Program-made: the position numbers and the translations under genes
Shown: positions 1-10,792 of the stretch, in pieces
How the letters are laid out: the number at the start of each line of letters is the position of its first letter
How positions within the stretch are numbered: position 1 is the stretch's first letter
NCBI GenBank assembly: GCA_000727475.1
Contig: KL647317.1
Span: 310,001-374,000 of the forward strand
DNA: 64,000 nucleotides
Direction: 5' to 3'
From: Sarcocystis neurona
Taxonomy: Eukaryota; Apicomplexa; Conoidasida; Eucoccidiorida; Sarcocystidae
The notes under the pieces: model-generated
Seen by the model: only the letters and a program-made list of their open reading frames with translations
Database searches by the model: none
What the model was told of the DNA's origin: nothing

Positions 1-519
1 GCACGAGACAACGGGAAAGAAGCTACACTGACAGCTAGAAGTGCGAACACGAAAAAGAGACACTAAAATATAAGGAGGAGAGGGGACAAGACAGCTGGCC
101 ACGGGGAAGAGGAAGAAACAAACAGAAAGAAGTGCATTCACCCACAGCCACCGGGAGTGAAGAACTGATGAGAAAATTCCTGAGTTGTCGGAACAGGAAG
201 TCAAGTTGACGAGAACCCCAGGCGTCAAACGGCGAGCGGCGAGTGGAGAACTGCTTTCTCGTGTTTCCCAGAGAAGGAAGAAAGGACGGTTTTTTGACCG
301 TAGACTGCAGGCCAAATCCGTAAGCACCTTTGTTCGCTTTATCTCACAGTCTTCTGTCTCACCGGTGTGGGGATGTAGATGCAGAATTTCCTTTCTTTCA
401 ATGCGTATCGGACAGAGAAGCAGTTTTTGCTACACAAAGAGGCCTACAAACCGGCCTCTCTTATCTCTTTCGGTTCCTGCGTTGGCACGCGTCTCCGCGC
501 AAAGGCGGATTGTGTGTCA

Positions 520-3500
520 CTAGGATTCCAACGAGGAAATCACGAAGCGTAAATAATCATCTACTGGGTAAGGCCCCCCAAAACTGAATATTTCCCCTTC
601 GCATGTAAGCGAGACGGACTTGTACACACTGTGATTGACTACGCTGTGCGAGGGCAGTGATGAGGACACAGCGGCTGCGTCTAGGGAAGTCCTGGCAACC
701 GGGGGGAAGCGCACCACACGAAACGAGAACGTTCCTCAGAGCGGATGAAATCTAAATGACGACGCAGAGGACGAAACTGTTCTTCTTCAGAATAAAGCTG
801 AAGAGGCACATGCAGAAACCAGCGGCCGTCATTTCCCTTCTGCACAGAAGGGGCGGTCGTCGAGTTACAGACTTTTCGAAAAGCGGTACATGGACCTCGC
901 ACGTATGTACCCATGTACGTATATACGGATGTAAACGTGTATTTACGCGAAACAGGGCCACTTCGATGCCTTTATCCTCTGCAGTTCCAAGGAATACAGG
1001 GAGCAGCGTAATTCGACGGAAAGCCACTGGACAGTAAAGCGACTTTTCTCGCGTACGTCTCTTGTTGATTTTCTTTCGCTGGTCGTGCGGTCGGAGCGGA
1101 TGCGCCTTTACTCCCTCGTAGTGTCCTGGAGCCTTCCGCCAGCCGAGCCGTGCCATGCCTGTCCTGCACTGCGGTCGGATTTTTCTCTTGCTTCCTGGCC
1201 ATTCCCACTTATAGAGCTGCATACGCTCTGTCCACCCCGCTATCGCGCAGCGGTAGAACCAGTAGCACTGCAAGAGGCAGCAGGCGCACGAGGAGAGGAG
1301 GCAGAGAATGCACGGCACGCTTAGAGCAGGAGCAGGAGAAGACGGACTGCAAGGCAACACGAGGCGCAGGGAGAGTAGCGCGGCAGCAGGTGAGAGGCAG
1401 ACACACCGGCTTTCCGCTGACGACAGCATCACCCCGAGCAGCAGAGCCGCAGCAGCGGGCAGCAGAAGCAGAAACACTGCACAGCAGTAGCTGATTTGGT
1501 CCCGCATACGTGTGCATGCAGTGGCACGTACATCCTCTTCAACGATATTCTTTGAAGCTGCAAATGCTTAGGTCGAGTGTGCAGCAGTCTGTCGCTTCGG
1601 CGTGCAGCACTGAGTGGGGTAGTCCGTCGCGGCTACAGGGGGTGGACGTGCTTGCCGCCTCTGCTGTGGTGTACTGAGACAGGAGAATTGGCGGTTGGAT
1701 TCTGTCACAACGACACTTTACGTAAAGTCGCGGAGAGACTGGGTGCAGACGTGCAACTTGCTTCCGCTACGTTTGGACAGTGTAAACTCGCATTTGTCGT
1801 CCATACAGGAGCTGCAAGAAGATGAAGGGCGAGTCACAGCACGCTTGAATGACACTTTGGAGAAGCCAAGTGCACAAAAGACGTATGCGGGCAACTGCCC
1901 CTATGCTACAGCTGGTCAAACCACACCTGTAAGTAGATACACACACTTGTGGAAATCCCCATTTGCGAGCTCGCGCAGAAGACAGGTAAATGAATGGGTA
2001 GAGTATCAAGCGACTGCTACGGCGGCACTCTGCGTGTACGTAGGTGCCAGTAGTGCCACAGATGCTTGTGCTGCTGCAGGAACAGTGCAGCCACACTCAT
2101 CCGGCAGCATGCGTCAGCGTGAACTTGAAGGTCTTACTGACGAGAGGCGTCTGCCCAGTCAAACAGAGAAAGAACGTTGCACGGTTACACAGCTCTGTGA
2201 GGCCTCCCGTGCGCCTGAAGCGTGCCGCTGAATCTTGCAGTGGACAACCGTGGAGAACTGCGTCTAAAAATAATACAGAATGCAATCGTCGCAGCAACTC
2301 ACCCTGTATAGGATGTCCGGGCGCAGCGGCAACCCGAAGATGTCGCTGGGAAGCACTGCACACACACGAACCAAGAAGAAACAAGGAAATCTGCAGTCGC
2401 AGGAATACTGTGCACGAGAGTACAGAAGAAGGGCCTCCCTGGGGCCAACCGACAATCGTGAAGTTCCTCTTTGTTTCTCGGTCACACGTCCTCGCGCCAG
2501 CGGCAGGACCACCTGTCCTCCTTGTGCGACACGCTGTCGCCTTGCTATTGGAAGCCAGCAGAGCAGACACAAGGTCAAGAGGAGTGAGGCGAACAAAACC
2601 TTATTCCAGATGCTCACAGGAGCAGCGTGCGCCGAGGATCAGCACTCTTCTGCACGCTGATTTACAGTGCAGATATTATGGAGCGCAAACGCTTGCTTCA
2701 CGCATGTGGCTCCTGGAGGACGCCGAAGTGCGCAGCGATGCGTGAATCGGTATGGGCGTTTTGCCTGCTTGTACGCACTGGTATCGATTAGGCGGGGACA
2801 CGCATGCCTCATGGCGCACCGTGACACGAAGGTGTGTGTTCACTTCATTATATGTAATATGCACGCTGCAGGTGCGGCCCTTACAAGGTGTACATGTGCA
2901 GATACCCGACACATGCGTACATGCGTCTAGGTTGACGTTCTACTTGTATCGCATGGTAGCCGCCTCGTGCGGCCAACGCCTGCCCGCGGCTTCACATGCA
3001 ATATGCATGTTCCACACAGAGATACAACACATATACATTTATGAGTACATACAAGTGGACGTGTATATGCTTGTTCACGCTCGTGTACGTGTGCGCGTGC
3101 ACTTCCAGGTGCACGTATATGCACATTAACATATAGCGTTCCACGCATATCTGCCTACACGTTTGCCTGTATATACAGTTGTCAGAGGCCGAACACGCAC
3201 TGTGTAAACACGCACCGATGCAACCTGCCTCTTCGGGTTCATCCTGAAGCGCTCCGTCGTGCGCAAGGGCGGCCAGCAAACCTTGACTGTCCTGCATTTC
3301 CTGTGAGCTCTCGTCTGCGGCGGAGGCAGCAGCGTGGAACAGCTCGAAACGGTAAACGGGCGCTTCTAAAATGCTGTTGAAGCCAACAGCAGGAACTGCC
3401 CACCAGTGCCTTATAACCTCGTTCATGCGAACAACGCTTCCCGGACGGCGCACCTGGGGTGCCGCATGCACGCTGGCAGACAGCGGAGACTGTGGCGGCA

Positions 3501-4365
3501 GATCCGCGGGAGGGGGAATCGAGGGCACAAAAGCGGCGACAGCACCACCCACTCCTCCGCCATGTGCTGCAGCAGCAGTTGAATATTGCGCACCAAGAGC
3601 ACCACCTGTGCTGGAGGCACACCCAAGGGAGACAGTTCGGTCACCACCAGCGGAAGCAGTGAAGTACGTATTTACTGGTGGGAGGCCACGCGCAGACTGC
3701 GGAGGTGGCACTCCACGTGCAACAACCGAAAGGGGTAGCCAAGCGCCATTAGGAGGAGCGACGGCGCAGCAGGGAACGGGTGCGAAAGATAAGAGAGCCG
3801 GCCTCGACAGACCAGCAGCGCTGCGATGAAAAGTGCAAGCACGTACAGCAGCACTGTCAACACTCGAGGCAATACCGGGCCGCTCCCGGAGTGCCCCGAG
3901 GCGGCACATACACGTACGAGCCTTCACTGGGAGGTACCGAGGTGGTGCGCACGAAGCAAGGCGACGGAACTGTCGCGGCTCAGAAGTTGTGAGGTCTGCA
4001 TCTTTACGGTGCCCTATCGCTACAGAATATGCGGCGCAGCTGGTGTGCTTGAGTCGTGAGGTTTCCCTCCGTGCTGCATTGTACGAAAAGCAACAGCGCG
4101 TGAGTGGGAGGACAGATGGAGCAAAAGGCGCAGCAGCAGCAATAACAGCAGGAGAGACGCGCACGCAAAGCCTCACAGACAAGTGGAAACTCCTAACGTA
4201 TGCATTCGATACACTACCACGGGGCGGGTGCGCTGGAAGACGCCTCCGGGCGGATGTACTGTTTTCGCAATGGCGCCATTTGAGAAAAAATGGAAGCAGC
4301 GCAGGGGAGCGTGGGAGATGGGATGCTCCCTCACGCTGCACGCAACAGTCGAAATCGCACCTCAT
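520..4365 (-). CDS. Mitochondrial-type 50S ribosomal protein L4 (uL4m), multi-exon
   Basis: uL4 binds large-subunit rRNA near the exit tunnel. Seen: exon 4365-3225 (R/S-rich leader, then WWAVPAVGFNS and APVYRFELFHAA, ending in phase 1); exon 2355-2303, after a strong pyrimidine/CAG acceptor, encoding LPSDIFGLPLRPDILYR; exon 1267-1057 with GSKRKIRPQ, TGMARLGWRKAP, GVKAHPLRPHD and KKINKR. These match the uL4 order 'Lp-iFg-p-R-DilhR', then 'K-RPQ-GtG-AR-Gw--AP---GgvkaH--kp+d'. Phases join exactly (1+2, then 0+0). Likely later exons are 978-947 (KGIEVALFR), from 839 (KGNDGRWFLHVPL), and a tail ending at the stop at 520-522; these last three are tentative. The start at 4365 is the first ATG after an in-frame stop; the Arg/Ser-rich, acid-poor N-terminus suits a mitochondrial presequence. 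Plasmodium-type apicoplast rpl4 is organelle-encoded, so the mitochondrion is inferred. An ATG at 3872 in another frame opens a signal-peptide-like stretch; not preferred. Confidence 0.72.
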
Positions 4366-5031
4366 GCTCTGCCGAAGAAAGTGGGCTCTCTATCTACCTC
4401 GCTGAACCGAGCTACACAGGGCACCGGTCTCTTTCATTTCCTTGAACGATCGACGAATTCACCAAAGTACGCAGTTCTACTTAATGTTGCAGCTGTTCGC
4501 TTTTCGAGCGGAGTCACTCTACTTTGCCTTTGTAAAGAATATAGGAGCGGGCGACACCGAGAGCTTTCTCGTCGCAACAACTGCAGGGGGCAAAAATCTC
4601 GGGAAGGCCGCGTCTTCACGCCGAAGTAACAGGCTACCGTGTGCTCATTTCTATGTGTGACAAAGACGTCGACCAACTGTTGACCACTGAATCAGATTTT
4701 ACAAGAGTTCGTTCTTCGTCTTATTATTAGCAGCACTCTGGTTTGTACTCAGCTTCAGAAAGGCGTCCAACGAATGTATCTTCCTTTAGGAGAGCACAGT
4801 GAGAAGTGAGCAGTTGCAATCTGTTACAGTGCACTCTACCTACTGTAGAACAGTTCAATCCACAATCACAGCGAGCACTTAAAGTTCAAGCAGACCGAAG
4901 ATGGTAAGTGAAATCTCATAGTGCGTTGTTTCAGGGGAGCCTGTGTCCGTTTATCGCTGTGGAGCGATTCGGTGACCTCTATATTTGATGCAGAAGTGGA
5001 GACATGTATCCGTCCGTGTGCGCATGTTTTT

Positions 5032-5239
5032 CTACAGTTCCACCGTTAGCGGGAAGATTGGCAAGTGCCGCTGGAGAAGTTGAGCTGCTGGGTCATTTTT
5101 GAGGTGCATTTCCGCGGAGGCCATGTACGCTCCTGCAGCTCGCGCAACAAGTAAGATTGCCATATCTGCCTCACAGTTAGCTGCTTCCGCTTTTGCAGCG
5201 ACCGAAAATTGCAAAAAGCGAACCCTTCCTCGTGTGAGC
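5032..5239 (-). CDS. Candidate terminal exon of an unidentified gene
   Basis: Read on the minus strand, a strong acceptor (TTTCTGTTTGTATCTCTTGTAG) ends just before 5239 and opens a frame of 68 codons to a TAG at 5032-5034. The peptide is alpha-helical in character, with EADMAILLVARAAGAYMAS followed by AEMHLKNDPAAQLLQRHLP. Composition (Ala, Leu, Glu, Asp, few Cys or Ser) is unlike the noisy neighbouring frames. The exon begins with one base of a split codon, so an upstream exon ending with two bases is needed. A possible one lies at about 5.7-5.9 kb, where one frame reads GGALHAFLRCGAEKPAFQLV; the junction was not solved. The helical pattern could be a TPR/PPR-like repeat, but no family signature is clear. 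Confidence 0.3.
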
Positions 5240-7313
5240 CTACAAGAGATACAAACAGAAAGTGATGTCAGCACGCAAACCGAGAGATTCGCCTTCTTCC
5301 GAAGAGCGGTAAACAGCAGGTGCGCACCCCCACGATAAGAAGTTTTAAAGCACAGGACGCGGCTACGCAAAAGGGAAGCTCCAAAGCAGCGAAAAGCAGA
5401 CGGATGGAGAGAATGTCGGGAAGCCGGAAGAGCCGCACGACAACATAAATCACGCACGAGAGTAACGACGACAAGCGAAGAAGTCGTTCGCAGCGTACAC
5501 GGCACAACGTATCGACGTCCTCTGCATCTCTGAAACGCCGTACAATTCTGCAGCTCGGTGCACCTATTAGTTGAGGATGCTTCACCGGCAGCTACGTTGT
5601 TCTTTATGAACCAGCTGCGCCTTGTAAGTCAAAGGTGTCCAGTGGTGGCATGGACTTCGTGTCTACATCGTCGTACTGGTTAGTTTTTATTCTGCTAAGT
5701 CTCAGGCCGCTCACTCATCGGTTTCTTCAACGTGAGGCCGACACAGCACAGTGGGAGTGAAGACAAGCACAAAAAGAGCGTGCTGCTTCTCGAGGCCCAA
5801 AGAGGACAGGGTCGCAGCCGCTGATTTGCCCTCAGAAATTGAATCACCAGTTGAAAAGCCGGCTTCTCCGCGCCGCACCGCAGGAAGGCATGCAGCGCAC
5901 CACCCGCTGCGATGGAGGTTATACGCCTTACCCGCCACCGCGCTGTAACTTTGAATTCACTTAGCTACACATTTCCCTGCTGGAGATACGAGCAGGTCCG
6001 AAAAGAGTTTGAAATGACTCGCGGAGATCAGCCGTGTACGCCGACGTGCATTGACGCTTGTACGGAACTAGTGTCAGGGAGACACGTCTGCTCGAGGACG
6101 CACGTGCGCACGTGAGAGGAGAAGAATAGGGGAGAATTGAGAGAAGGGAGCACTAAAAATGTGCAGGGACAGGGAGGAGTGGAGACGCGTGTGTGCGCGG
6201 CGCGGACGTCATGAAGATCTGAATTTTCACGGATGCTGGCTCCTCCACAGTCACCCAGCTTCTCTTTCACGAATAACGCGTCGTCTCTGGGCAAAGATTT
6301 CACACAACCACGCAGATTTGGTCTTTATACTACTTTTCCTTCCGTTGAAACAGACCGGAGGCAAGCATATCGTGTTGTGTCACCCCCTGTTGCACATGTG
6401 AAGACGCTGCTCATGCTGTGCCCCACCGAGGCTGCCACATGGAAGTAGGCATCTCCCACGACGGATGTCAGACTCTCAGACTGCTGCCACGTGGTACAGG
6501 AGATGGCTCCTGTTTCCACAAGTGCAGTGCAGGAAAAAAAGAAACCTGCTACTCTAAGCCTGGGATCTGGGCACACACTTGCAGTGTGTGATGTGGAGAC
6601 TCTGTGTCGATAGGCTGTGCACCTCCGCTGGTCCGTGACAGCCCCAGCCATGCAGGCGTCATCACCGTATCAAACGGAAGGCGCCAGTCTCTGAGGTTGC
6701 TCATCGAAAACCTTAGTGAACGTGATACATAAGCCGCATACGTCTACGTGGACCTCGGGATACATGCACGTTCATATGTGGGAATGAGCAGGTGGATCTC
6801 CGGTCTGGAGCGGCAAACTCGGTGAGGACTGTGAAACACACCAGCTCTGTAAAAGGCCCTACTGAACACGAGGAAGTGTCACTCTCTGCACCATACAGCA
6901 GCGTACACAAGACGGAAGATCGTCTATACATAAACACACGTGCCATCCATATGCGGGTAGGCCGCAAGGAAATGTGGCGGCGTCTGCCCTTTACAGTACT
7001 AGCGTCAAAGCAGCGGATACCTCGAGGACAGACGTCGTTCTACCTTTGCACTGCTATGCTCACCGAGTTACCCTACAGTCAAGATCCTGCAATAATGCGC
7101 GATAAGCGCCACAAAGAAGGACGTCACTTGTGTTTCCCAGTTACCCTAACGAGACGAGAAAATGAGGCAACCAGGTGCTTGTCGTAAGCGGCAGACTACG
7201 ATGAAACACAACAGAGAAGCGCTACCAGTATTTGAATGACACGGGGGGAGACGCAGAGAGATAGGTCATTGTGGAGACTATTGCTCACGCGACGGAGTGT
7301 GGCCCTGAGCGAC

Positions 7314-7461
7314 GTACCTCACGATCCCTCGTGAGGCCCACACAGCTCGGTTAGCCGCTAGCCGAAATAAGGCGCATGAAAAATGCGGTACCGCACGATC
7401 CCTGGTGAGATCCGCAGAGCTCGATTACCCTGTAGCGGAATTGGGATGCATTAGGAATGCT
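7314..7461. repeat. Two diverged tandem copies of a 74-bp hairpin-bearing unit
   Basis: Copy 1 is 7314-7387 and copy 2 is 7388-7461, roughly three-quarters identical by eye. Copy 1 contains three successive stem-loops: 7317-7336 (8-bp perfect stem CCTCACGA/TCGTGAGG with a 4-nt loop), 7348-7364 (CGGTTAG/CTAGCCG, with one G-T pair) and 7373-7387 (CGCAT/ATGCG). In copy 2 the third hairpin survives with different bases (GCATT/AATGC), while the first is partly broken. It is not a tRNA: there is no B box and no acceptor stem. No open frame of note covers it. Confidence 0.6.
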
Positions 7462-8057
7462 CCCTTAATGTGCGTAGATCATTGAGACTCTATACGCTGT
7501 GTAGCTGGAATGCGTCAGTTGCCGTCGGCTTCAACAGTATAGGAGACGGTGCTCCTTCCAGCTGCCAGCGGTGATATACTACAGTGGCATTCTTCTGCGT
7601 CCGCCTTCACACTTGGAGACGAACGCTAGGACCCGAGAGCATACAAATCGTCTGCTCTACGGAGTGGTCATCAGTAGATTCATAATGGCGCCCGATAGTT
7701 TGATGGATGCCTTCCCTACTCAGTCCTTCACTCAGTGTGCAGCATTAGTACCGCCTGCAGAGGCGTGCGATCAGGCCTCCTTTTTCTTCACCTGGGTCCT
7801 CTTGGAGTGAGCCTTTGCGCTTCCGTGCATTTTCTGTGTTGGACTTCTAAGTCATAGAGACATCCAGGCACGTGCGCTGCAACAGGACGGGAGATATCAA
7901 TCTCTTTTTTCACTGACCTTTTTTCAACCAAGCATGGTGCTAATTACGGAGTCGCAAACGGAGAGAATCATTAGGGTCTTAGTCTGTATGTGCAAAAAAT
8001 TGAGCTTTAATTCCTGTTTTTTACATATAGATGAATGAAGCAGATTACGTGAGTCCA

Positions 8058-8151
8058 GAGACGGGCACACACCACATTGTGTCCCTGCCGGTATATATGT
8101 CTTTCGTCCGTCACGATTATGAGACGGGCACAGAGCACATTGTGTCCCTGC
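8058..8151. repeat. Two copies of a 31-bp motif at 63-bp spacing
   Basis: GAGACGGGCACA followed by ACATTGTGTCCCTGC occurs at 8058-8088 and again at 8121-8151, with only the bases in the middle differing. The 63-bp spacing is a multiple of three, and a minus-strand frame carries the pair as AGTQCALCPS and AGTQCGVCPS. That frame is short and has no other coding support, so the feature is listed as a repeat only. Confidence 0.6.
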
Positions 8152-8744
8152 ATATGTGTGGGCTTCTTTCCAGAGTAGCATGAATGTAACAAGAGACGTA
8201 CACACCAACGTGAATCTGTTCGCTCCTGAAGGCATATAGCTGTTTTCGTACCTTCTCCAAAACCGCACTCGTTGGGGCATTTTTGCTGGGCAGATTAACG
8301 TAGTTCAACTGAGGGATGATCCACGCTATACACGGGGCTGCCTTTGACGAAGAATATGTTCACGGAGAGTACTTTGTGCCTACGCGGATGGCACTGTGTA
8401 CTCGTGAAGTTCCTCTAAAGGGCTTCAAACAATAAATCCCGGAGCCTTAACTAGTCAGTCCCCAAGTACAAACTGGAAAGCTGTTTGTTGTGGATGTAAA
8501 GTCCCTAACAAGCATTGTGTGCCGTAGGGTTCGCTGCCACGAAGTGAGGAGCGATTGGGGGAGGCCCGTAGCGGTGAACATGTGTCATAAGTCAGCGGTG
8601 CCCGCATACGCAGAAACTGCTTGGCCGGGGCCACTGCGTGATTCACAGAACCGTGTATTCGGGCAGAAAACATGACTTTACAAATAGGAGAGGTAACGCA
8701 GTGGCGAACGTGTACATGTTATGTGAACGTGGGAATACGCCAGT

Positions 8745-9092
8745 ATGGGCCACAAAGTCCAGCCTTGCTTTATACTCACGCCTTTCCGTTCATTCGCACA
8801 TCGGCCTGTCGCTGCTGAAGAGATGTTTCTTAACACGCTAGAAAAGCGAACGGTTTCTCTCTCTTTTCAGCGATGTCTTGGTCACCCCACTGTTTCGCAC
8901 CCCTGTGTTGAAAACAAAGCGGCTGATGGCGACTGCAGATTAGGGGTCTGGATGGAAGTAACTGATCTCCAAGGCGCTGCAAAAGGGAGATATGGCGGCG
9001 GAACATCGTCAGGCCTTCCCCCGCCACCTGCTAACAGGCTGGAGAGTGGCCCCTCGGACGACAAATTCCTTGCAGGCCGCTTAAGACACTGA
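8745..9092 (+). CDS. Candidate exon or short gene, unidentified
   Basis: A 115-codon frame begins at an ATG at 8745 and ends with TGA at 9090-9092. Inside it, at about 8871, is a near-ideal splice acceptor (CGGTTTCTCTCTCTTTTCAG). The downstream part therefore could be a terminal exon rather than part of a single-exon gene. That part reads KAADGDCRLGVWMEVTDLQG, then a Gly/Pro-rich linker with GLPPPPANRLESGPSDD. I recognise no domain. Frames of this length occur by chance here, so the case rests on composition and the acceptor. Confidence 0.25.
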   Translation: MGHKVQPCFILTPFRSFAHRPVAAEEMFLNTLEKRTVSLSFQRCLGHPTVSHPCVENKAADGDCRLGVWMEVTDLQGAAKGRYGGGTSSGLPPPPANRLESGPSDDKFLAGRLRH

Positions 9093-9478
9093 TACCAGAT
9101 TCGTGAGAAACCCACATAGTCAGTTTGTATAAACTGTATTTCTGTGGCGCATGAGAGGCAGCATGCACGTCTGTCGTCCGGGCTTCGAGGCCCATGGCGT
9201 AGTGGTAGAGCGCAAATCGAGGAGGCTTCAGATGGACCTCAGAACAATAAGCTGACTAATACCTGTCACATTACGACGTACTACCATCTTTTACAAGCAC
9301 CTATCCGAAATGAGCGGCCCCTGGACACAGCTGCGCGTGGCTGGTGGCTGCCGGGGCCCCCCTTGTATTCAGACGCTGCGCGGCTGGAAAAATGGGCGAC
9401 GATGACGGCCGCAGCAACGCGACTCAGGCTGTTCTCAAGAGTGGTAACAAGTAAATTCTGCTGCTGAGAAGCCGCAGA

Positions 9479-9743
9479 GGACAAACCAATGAATCCAGAT
9501 TTTGTTCCGCGTATCGTGGTCAGCCTTCAGTGGGTATCAGCGGGAACTGTCCCTTTACTGTGGTCCGCTGAGACGGCGTGGCAGTGCAAGCTTCCGAAGA
9601 ACACACCCGAAGCATACAATGGCCCGGAAGGTGTTGACGAGAACGTCAAAGAACAGCAGAAGACACCCATGGACTGCGGGCAAACGCTTCAAAGTGGCAC
9701 ACCGCCCTCCTCTCTCTACAGTTCATCCTTGACATTCACTTAG
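9479..9743 (+). CDS. Candidate terminal exon, unidentified
   Basis: An open frame with an ATG at 9489 ends in TAG at 9741-9743. It reads MNPDFVPRIVVSLQW and later TPEAYNGPEGVDENVKEQQK and SGTPPSSLYSSSLTFT. It is acidic and Pro/Ser-rich, which is unusual for chance frames in this window. A second frame through the same bases encodes a basic peptide (MARKVLTRTSKNSRRHPW) and is also open, so the true frame is uncertain. Upstream, a frame ending at a GTAACA donor near 9449 reads KMGDDDGRSNATQAVLKS and joins in phase. The implied intron would be only about 34 bp, which makes that join doubtful. No family recognised. Confidence 0.22.
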
Positions 9744-10611
9744 GAACTGTGTAGGTCTGTGATGCCCCGCCACGCAGCACCGCAGCCGTTGTCAGGTGTA
9801 CATGTGGACGAAAGAGATCAGCAGCACGTATACCATTATGGACCTCTGTGAATGAGCGAGAATTAATGTGAATATGCGTGTGGAGTAGCTGGCAGAGAAG
9901 CGCAGCACGGTGTCGCTCACCTCGGTATCCGTTTGTGTAGTCTGACATATGCGTAAGTATAAAACACCAATTTTGAGGCCGGGCCAGAAGCGGAGACAGC
10001 TCCTCACCCCGTCGGGCACGCCGGTGCCGCAGACACAGTGACAAGTGTATCGGGACATTTGAGGCAATCGGAGGGCCGGTGCAGCTGTCAGCCAGCAGTC
10101 AAGACGCAGGCTTATGCTCTATTACGCGTCGGTAGATGACGCGGCCTTCGATAGGCTAGTGTTTCGCAAACTACCGAGAAAACTCAGTTTCATTCAACAA
10201 CGTCCTCTGATGCATCTGTTTTACAATCACACGCTTCAATTACAGCACGGTTCTCTAATTTCATATAACCAACAACTTGAGTACTTGCTGCGTTGTCAGG
10301 GTGGGCCTTCATGCTGAATAATTCTTTTGCCGACCCCATCGCGTTGTCCGACCAGGATATACACATGAGCGTGGAGATAATCTGACCAAGCATATGTCCA
10401 TATGCGCTAGCCTCAAGTTTTGTTGAGCAGTCATATAGGTAATGGGAGTCAAATGCGTCTGAAACTGCGTTGGAAGTATAAAATATGTGCTTCGCTCAGC
10501 AGATGTTTCAGTGGGTAACCAGCGACTTCGGTAATCAGCAGCACGTTGTGTACACTTGATCCTAGAATTCTGATGGGCAGACAAACGACTGCCGTGCGCT
10601 ACAATTAGTAG

Positions 10612-10792
10612 TGTCCTTAAACTCACTTGCTGTGTCGGTTGAACGTCCATATTTCGGCGACGCACACGTGTGCTGTGCTCAAGAACTTGAGCTTGCGCTC
10701 CACGAGATGAGTAAAATAGCCCCTTACGTGGATGCGGCGACAAAAAACTGGGGGATCACACGAGACTACTTGCACGTGGGCACGCTTTCTCG
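10612..10792 (+). CDS. Candidate internal exon, unidentified
   Basis: A plus-strand frame runs to a consensus donor (TCTCG followed by GTAAGC at 10793). It encodes ELELALHEMSKIAPYVDAA followed by TKNWGITRDYLHVGTLS. The 5' side offers a weak acceptor (TTAGTAG) before 10612. The peptide is Cys- and Arg-poor and amphipathic, more protein-like than neighbouring frames. The partner exons were not found with confidence; possible continuations lie at 11.2-11.7 kb on the same strand. No domain recognised. Confidence 0.25.

Noticed and set aside
752..1507. 251-codon minus-strand frame as one intact protein
   Set aside because: Only its middle (1267-1057, and perhaps 978-947) matches uL4; both ends are upstream intron and downstream noise in the same frame.
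2044..2745. 233-codon plus-strand frame
   Set aside because: Antisense to the short uL4m exon and its introns, rich in Arg/Cys/Ser, no domain.
9189..9215. tRNA-like 5' half (TGGCGTAGTGGTAGAGCGC, a good A box with a pairable D arm)
   Set aside because: No B box (GGTTCRA) or T arm within the next 100 bp, and the would-be anticodon stem does not pair. At most a tRNA fragment.
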